From JANQPX01 sp039197065 (GTDB lineage Bacteria; Pseudomonadota; Alphaproteobacteria; Geminicoccales; Geminicoccaceae), in assembly GCA_039197065.1 (NCBI GenBank), contig JBCCUL010000012.1, positions 124,001 to 188,000 of the forward strand: a stretch of 64,000 bases of DNA. Reading direction: 5' to 3'. The position numbers were made by a program, and so were the translations under genes. Positions 60,572 to 64,000 of the stretch are shown here, piece by piece (the stretch's first letter is position 1; each line of letters begins with the position of its first letter). The notes under the pieces were generated by a model. That model had not been told where the DNA came from. It saw only the letters and a program-made list of their open reading frames with translations, and ran no database searches.

Positions 60572-61420
60572 ATGGTTTTCGTCGTTTGGCATGACGGTCG
60601 CTGGTATGACAATGAGCAGCCGAAGCTCCTCGGTCCGCTCGATCATGGCATGGGCATGGGCAGTGTCGTATTCGATGGCGCCAGAGGCTTCGATGGCCTG
60701 GCGCCGGATCTTGATCTGCATTGCGCGAGGGTCGTGGATTCAGCAAAAAAAATGCTGCTCACGCCTTCCAAGACGGCCGGCGAGATCGAAGTGCTTTGCC
60801 GCGAAGCACTGGAGCGTTTGCCGAAGGAGGCTGTCACCTATATCCGGCCGATGTTCTTCGCGATGGACGGCTTTGTCCTTCCTGTTAGCGAATCGACCGA
60901 CTTCACACTTGTCGTGTTCGATCTTGCATGGCCTGCGCTGAACGGCATGCGCTGCTGCTTCTCCAGCTACCGCCGTCCGGCCCGTGACATGGCGCCGACC
61001 GATGCCAAGGCGGCCTGTGGCTACCCGAACCTGCAGCGTGCGCTCCGAGAGGCGAATGGCCGCGGCTTCGACAATGGCATCACCATGGACCCTTCCGGCA
61101 ATGTCGCGGAACTCTGCACGGCCAATCTCTGGATTGCCAAGGATGGCGTGGCGCTTACGCCTGCCGCCAACGGCACTTTTCTTTCCGGCGTTACCAGGCA
61201 ACGCGTCGCGACCCTGCTCAAGGAAGACGGCATCAAGGTGGTCGAGACGACGCTCACCCGCCAGGACATTCTTGATGCCGACGAGGTCTTCAGCACCGGC
61301 AATTACGGCAAGGTGATCCCGATCACGGCGGTGGAGGAGAAAGCCCTTGCGACCGGTCCCATCTGCAAACGGGCCCGAGAGCTCTATTTCGACTTCGCGC
61401 ATGGCCAGCCCGTCGCCTGA
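60572..61420 (+). CDS. Class IV aminotransferase (branched-chain aminotransferase-like)
   Basis: PLP enzyme of 282 aa in the BCAT/D-amino acid transaminase fold. The start region WHDGRWYDNEQPKLLGPLDHGM is typical of this group. The Schiff-base lysine lies in PTDAKAACGYPNLQRAL (about residue 142), and GNVAELCTANLWIAKDG gives the conserved glutamate and PLP phosphate contacts; GVTRQRV is also present. It transfers amino groups between an amino acid and a 2-oxo acid. AGGGAG precedes the ATG. It is divergent from the PotD-like gene across 254 bp. Specificity (branched-chain or other) is uncertain. Confidence 0.9.
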   Translation: MVFVVWHDGRWYDNEQPKLLGPLDHGMGMGSVVFDGARGFDGLAPDLDLHCARVVDSAKKMLLTPSKTAGEIEVLCREALERLPKEAVTYIRPMFFAMDGFVLPVSESTDFTLVVFDLAWPALNGMRCCFSSYRRPARDMAPTDAKAACGYPNLQRALREANGRGFDNGITMDPSGNVAELCTANLWIAKDGVALTPAANGTFLSGVTRQRVATLLKEDGIKVVETTLTRQDILDADEVFSTGNYGKVIPITAVEEKALATGPICKRARELYFDFAHGQPVA

Positions 61421-61570
61421 TCTGGCGAGGGCTCGAGCACGCGCCATGCCGCTCTAGCAGGGGCCGATGCCGTCTGATAGCCTCCTTTCGAAAGGGAAGT
61501 ATCCTTCCGGCCAAGATCGAGCGCGGAAAGATGCAGTCATCGACGTCAGGCGTTTGGGGGCGCGGTTTCG

Positions 61571-62377
61571 ATGCGGGTGGTGATGACAGGGGCTGCCGGC
61601 GGCGTCGGCACGATGATCAGGCCTTTTCTTCGAAAGCTCGCATCCGAGCTTGTTCTGAGCGATCGCGCCGAGATATCGGATGCCGTCGACAATGAAACAT
61701 CGATGGCCGCCGATCTCACCGATATCGACGCCATGCAACGCCTTCTGGAGGGCGCTGATGGTCTGGTTCATCTCGGCGGCCAGTCGGTCGAGTGGGACTG
61801 GGAGGCTGTTCTGAACAGCAATATCATCGGCCTTCGTAACGCTTACGAAGCCGCGCGATGCCAGGGATGCAAGCGTATCGTCTTCGCGACGACGAACCAC
61901 GTCGTCGGCTATTATCGGCGCCAGCGGACTATCGATCATACCGTGATGCCTCGACCGGATTCACGCTATGGCGTCAGCAAGGCCTTCGGCGAGGCGATGG
62001 GACGAATGTATGCCGACAAGCATGGGCTTCAGGTCTTCAACATCCGTATCGGCAATGTCGGCGAGAAGCCATTGGATCTGCGCAGGCTAGCGATCTGGAT
62101 CAGTCCGCGTGATCTGAGCCAGCTGATCGGCATCGGCCTTACCCATCCGGAGTTGCATTACGAGATCGTCTACGGCGCTTCGAAGAATGCGCGCAGCTGG
62201 TGGGACAACGGCAATGCCTATCGTCTCGGCTATCAGCCGCAGGACGAGGCGGAGACATTCGCCGCCGTGGCCCATGAGGCGTCCAACGCCCATCCCGAGG
62301 ATCCGATCACCGCGCAGTTTCAGGGCGGCACGTTCTGCGCCGCCGAGTTCGACGGCGATGGCTCTCGGATCGACTAG
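61571..62377 (+). CDS. udh: Uronate dehydrogenase-like NAD-dependent sugar epimerase/dehydratase family protein
   Basis: SDR-family protein of 268 aa resembling Agrobacterium uronate dehydrogenase over its length. Visible features are TGAAGGVGTMIRP (nucleotide binding, about residues 6-18), VHLGGQSVEWDWEAVLNSNIIGLRNAYEA (interrupted here: VHLGGQSVEW), FATTNHVVGYY, the catalytic YGVSKAFGE (Tyr-x3-Lys), WISPRDLSQLI and WWDNGNAYRLGYQPQDEAE. The family oxidises D-galacturonate and D-glucuronate to aldarolactones with NAD. The stop TAG (62375-62377) is the first part of a short repeat. Substrate confirmation is lacking; no other uronate gene is near. Confidence 0.82.
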   Translation: MRVVMTGAAGGVGTMIRPFLRKLASELVLSDRAEISDAVDNETSMAADLTDIDAMQRLLEGADGLVHLGGQSVEWDWEAVLNSNIIGLRNAYEAARCQGCKRIVFATTNHVVGYYRRQRTIDHTVMPRPDSRYGVSKAFGEAMGRMYADKHGLQVFNIRIGNVGEKPLDLRRLAIWISPRDLSQLIGIGLTHPELHYEIVYGASKNARSWWDNGNAYRLGYQPQDEAETFAAVAHEASNAHPEDPITAQFQGGTFCAAEFDGDGSRID

Positions 62378-62398
62378 CGGCATGACCACATCATTTGG
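62375..62398 (+). repeat. Interspersed 24 bp repeat, copy 2
   Basis: TAGCGGC followed by ATGACCACATCATTTGG, matching copy 1 at 22 of 24 positions. As in copy 1, the TAG is the stop codon of the upstream gene. It ends 14 bp before the Hpt start. Confidence 0.65.
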
Positions 62399-62412
62399 CT
62401 CGGGATAGGTCG

Positions 62413-62943
62413 ATGACCAAGGTGCGTACACTCTTCGAAGAGCGTGAGATCGCTGCGCGGGTCGATGCGCTCGCTGCCGAGATCGTTCGAGAGATCGGCG
62501 TCGATTTCACGGTGATCGGCGTTCTCAAGGGTGCCTTCGTGTTCATGGCTGACCTGGTGCGGGCTCTGGATCGCGCAGGGGCCTCGCCCCGGATCGAACT
62601 GATGCGGCTCTCCAGCTATGGCCGCGGCATGACCACATCTGGCGAGGTGAAGCTGATCGGCAACACGCCGGGCGACTTCGAGGGCAAGCCGGTGCTGCTG
62701 GTCGACGACATCGTCGATACCGGGCTCTCGCTGAGCTATGGCCAAGAGCTCCTGGCCGGGCGAAATGCCAAGAAGGTCTGGACATGTGCACTGCTGGACA
62801 AGCCCTCGCGCCGCAAGGTGGATATGAAGGCGGATTTCGTCGGCTTCGAGATCGAGGACGTCTTCGTCGTCGGCTACGGAATCGACTACGCAGAACGCTT
62901 CCGGCATCTGCCCTATATCGGGCTGGTCGAAGAGACGGATTGA
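62413..62943 (+). CDS. hpt: Hypoxanthine phosphoribosyltransferase
   Basis: Purine salvage enzyme of 176 aa. The PRPP-binding loop VLLVDDIVDTGLSLS (about residues 95-109) is diagnostic for type I phosphoribosyltransferases; upstream VIGVLKGAFVFMADL and IELMRLSSYG match the Hpt layout, and the end has VVGYGIDYAERFRHLPYIG. It converts hypoxanthine, and probably guanine, to the nucleotides in the cytoplasm. The ATG at 62413 has GGGATAGG upstream; a TTG at 62395 lies inside the repeat and is not preferred. Confidence 0.95.
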   Translation: MTKVRTLFEEREIAARVDALAAEIVREIGVDFTVIGVLKGAFVFMADLVRALDRAGASPRIELMRLSSYGRGMTTSGEVKLIGNTPGDFEGKPVLLVDDIVDTGLSLSYGQELLAGRNAKKVWTCALLDKPSRRKVDMKADFVGFEIEDVFVVGYGIDYAERFRHLPYIGLVEETD

Positions 62944-63023
62944 TGTTGTAAAAAAATATCTTTTCAGTTGAAAAAAATCTATTATTAGTAACCAAGAGTT
63001 ACGCTCATCTCTTGGAGTATTCG
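62944..63023 (+). promoter_or_regulatory. AT-rich region upstream of the OmpA-like gene
   Basis: This 80 bp gap is much richer in A and T than the rest of the window (runs of six to seven A, then TATTAT at 62980-62985). It probably carries a promoter with an upstream AT element, but I cannot fix the -35 box. TTGGAG (63012-63017) is the ribosome-binding site. Confidence 0.45.
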
Positions 63024-63614
63024 ATGATGCAAAGAATTCCAACGACGCTCGCGGCGGCCCTCCTGGCTGTTGCCGCTGCTAGCGGCGCCAACGCTCACGA
63101 GGTCGCTACCGACGAAGGCCGCCTTTGCAACCCGGTGCAGGACAGCACCACGACGGCGCTCAAGTCGTCGAGTGGACGCTTCGTCACCCATGGTGGCACC
63201 TTCGATTGCCCGCAGCCCGAGCCTGTGGTCCAGGCCGCAGCGCCGTCGCCCGAGCCAACAAAGCCACCGGAGCCCGTCGTGATCGCGTCGATCTCCGGCG
63301 ATGTCGCCTTCGACCTCAACAAGGCGACGCTGAAGCCCGAGTTCCGCTTTGAGCTGGATCAGATTATCGAGACCTTGAACGAAAGCCCGGAGACCAAGTT
63401 CGAGATCGTCGGCCATGCCGACAGCACCGGCGAAGCGGACTACAATCAGGGCCTTTCCGAGCGTCGCGCCCAGGCGGTTGCCAACTATTTCATGCAGAAC
63501 GGCGTCGACAGCAGCCGCTTCACAACCTACGGCCGCGGCGAGATGGACCCGGTCGCTTCGAATGAGACGCGCGAAGGCCGGGCCAAGAACAGGCGTGTCG
63601 ATATTCAGAGCTGA
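63024..63614 (+). CDS. OmpA family protein
   Basis: Exported protein of 196 aa. A signal peptide (TTLAAALLAVAAASGANA, about residues 6-23) is followed by a short cysteine-containing region, a Pro/Ala/Glu linker (about 65-85) and an OmpA-like peptidoglycan-binding domain (about 95-195). The domain has GDVAFDLNKATLKPE, FEIVGHADSTGEADYNQGLSERRAQAVANYF (read in parts), YGRGEMDPVASN and GRAKNRRVDI. It probably anchors the outer membrane or a partner to peptidoglycan. The ATG at 63024 follows a TTGGAG site. A strong terminator follows. Confidence 0.9.
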   Translation: MMQRIPTTLAAALLAVAAASGANAHEVATDEGRLCNPVQDSTTTALKSSSGRFVTHGGTFDCPQPEPVVQAAAPSPEPTKPPEPVVIASISGDVAFDLNKATLKPEFRFELDQIIETLNESPETKFEIVGHADSTGEADYNQGLSERRAQAVANYFMQNGVDSSRFTTYGRGEMDPVASNETREGRAKNRRVDIQS

Positions 63615-63663
63615 CCGACTGGGTCGGTCACTGGCTCGAAAAGAGTTTGAAATCTATCGAATG

Positions 63664-63697
63664 AGGGGCTGCTCCGTCAGGGGGCGGCCCCTTTTTT
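63664..63697 (+). terminator. Rho-independent terminator of the OmpA-like gene
   Basis: A 9 bp stem AGGGGCTGC paired with GCGGCCCCT (one G-T wobble) with an 11-base loop, ending in a run of six T. It is about 50 bp after the OmpA-like stop. Confidence 0.88.
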
Positions 63698-63712
63698 CCG
63701 ATCGCGCGGTGT

Positions 63713-64000
63713 TCAGCGACGACGCTCTTCGAGGACGATGCCGCGCTCGATCAGTCCATCGATCTCCTCATCGCCAAGTCCGGCCTCCAAGAGAAGCTCG
63801 CGCGTGTGTTCGCCAAAGCGTGGCGGACGTCGCTCGATCTTTCCCGGACTCCTCGAGAACTTGATCGGCAGACCCCAGCCCCGATAATCGTCGAGTTCGG
63901 CGGACATGTCCCTGTGTCGTGCATGATCACTCTGCCAGACCTCGGCGACATCACGTACCGGCCCCGCCGGCACGCCCTTGGCCAGCAGGTGCTTGCAAAG
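63713..64000 (-). CDS. CaiB/BaiF class III CoA-transferase, C-terminal part (runs off the window)
   Basis: The last 95 codons of a CoA-transferase; the gene continues beyond 64000. The readable part begins LCKHLLAKGVPAGPVRDVAEV and contains HTRELLLEAGLGDEEIDGLIERGIV, which is the standard end of this family and resembles the end of the CoA-transferase at 16.8-17.9 kb. The catalytic region lies outside the window. It is convergent with the OmpA-like gene. Its substrate cannot be inferred. Confidence 0.85.
   Translation of the reverse strand, partial: LCKHLLAKGVPAGPVRDVAEVWQSDHARHRDMSAELDDYRGWGLPIKFSRSPGKIERRPPRFGEHTRELLLEAGLGDEEIDGLIERGIVLEERRR

Noticed and set aside
61483..61494. Palindrome CCTTTCGAAAGG before udh
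   Set aside because: Only 12 bp long, about 80 bp from the start and with no second copy noticed; too weak to call a regulatory site.
62631..62641. A fourth copy of the ATGACCACATC repeat within hpt
   Set aside because: Only 11 bases match and they encode the conserved GMTTSGE region of Hpt; explained by coding constraint.
1..64000. tRNA, rRNA, CRISPR arrays, prophage and transposase genes
   Set aside because: Intergenic regions were read for TΨC-like and array patterns and translated frames for transposase or phage motifs; nothing convincing was found.

Overview
The window reads as chromosomal DNA of a GC-rich alphaproteobacterium. The strongest clue is the conserved block serS-surE-nlpD-(DUF815 ATPase)-yajC-secD-secF-Mth938-like at 27.2-35.2 kb, with an NDUFAF6-like gene shortly after. 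Other clues are the ligase-associated Lhr-type helicase with PdeM nuclease, many GTG and TTG starts, and an intergenic palindrome whose sequence resembles repeats common in Hyphomicrobiales (Rhizobiales). I cannot name a genus. I see no prophage, transposase, CRISPR array, rRNA or tRNA. Gene density is high and only a few gaps exceed 300 bp.

Layout. 0.1-4.3 kb: RND efflux adaptor and pump. 4.4-7.8 kb (minus): FAD oxidoreductase, DUF1365 and CFA-type methyltransferase, a lipid-modification operon. 8.0-11.2 kb (minus): PdeM and ligase-associated helicase. 11.3-13.3 kb: glutathionyl-hydroquinone reductase-like protein, a small secreted protein and a GNAT acetyltransferase. 13.4-16.7 kb: a lipoprotein with one CXXCH haem-c motif, divergent from an animal-type haem peroxidase, with two CRP/FNR-like palindromes between them. 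16.8-25.4 kb (minus): a tightly coupled seven-gene catabolic operon (PaaK, MmgE/PrpD, second PaaK-like ligase, amidase, PuuE-like deacetylase-fold hydrolase, acyl-CoA dehydrogenase, class III CoA-transferase). 25.5-26.7 kb: a small exported protein and an amidohydrolase. 27.3-35.2 kb: the housekeeping block. 35.2-40.3 kb: TraT-like lipoprotein, Fe superoxide dismutase, membrane adenylate cyclase, NDUFAF6-like protein and an HtrA-like pseudoprotease. 40.6-46.9 kb: ArgE, AspA/AstE-like hydrolase, GNAT, amidase with RidA, DsbA-like protein and an SprA-like protein. 47.0-54.2 kb: complete dipeptide/oligopeptide ABC importer with an M20 peptidase. 54.2-55.3 kb: MFS transporter. 55.4-60.3 kb (minus): spermidine/putrescine-type ABC importer whose PotC-like permease has an unusual repeat-bearing tail. 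60.6-63.6 kb: class IV aminotransferase, uronate dehydrogenase, Hpt and an OmpA-like protein. The window ends inside another class III CoA-transferase.

How the parts fit. The accessory content is mainly uptake and breakdown of nitrogen-containing organic compounds: peptides, polyamines, amides and possibly cyclic imides or ureides, plus uronic acids. The seven-gene operon looks like hydrolytic ring or amide opening, CoA activation and beta-oxidation-like processing; its substrate is unknown. The items most worth a second look are the PotC tail with three FGDVF motifs, the HtrA homologue lacking all three catalytic residues, the animal-type peroxidase paired with a haem-c lipoprotein, the proposed imide/amide operon, and a short repeat (ATGACCACATCATTTGG) found three times, twice starting at a gene's stop codon.
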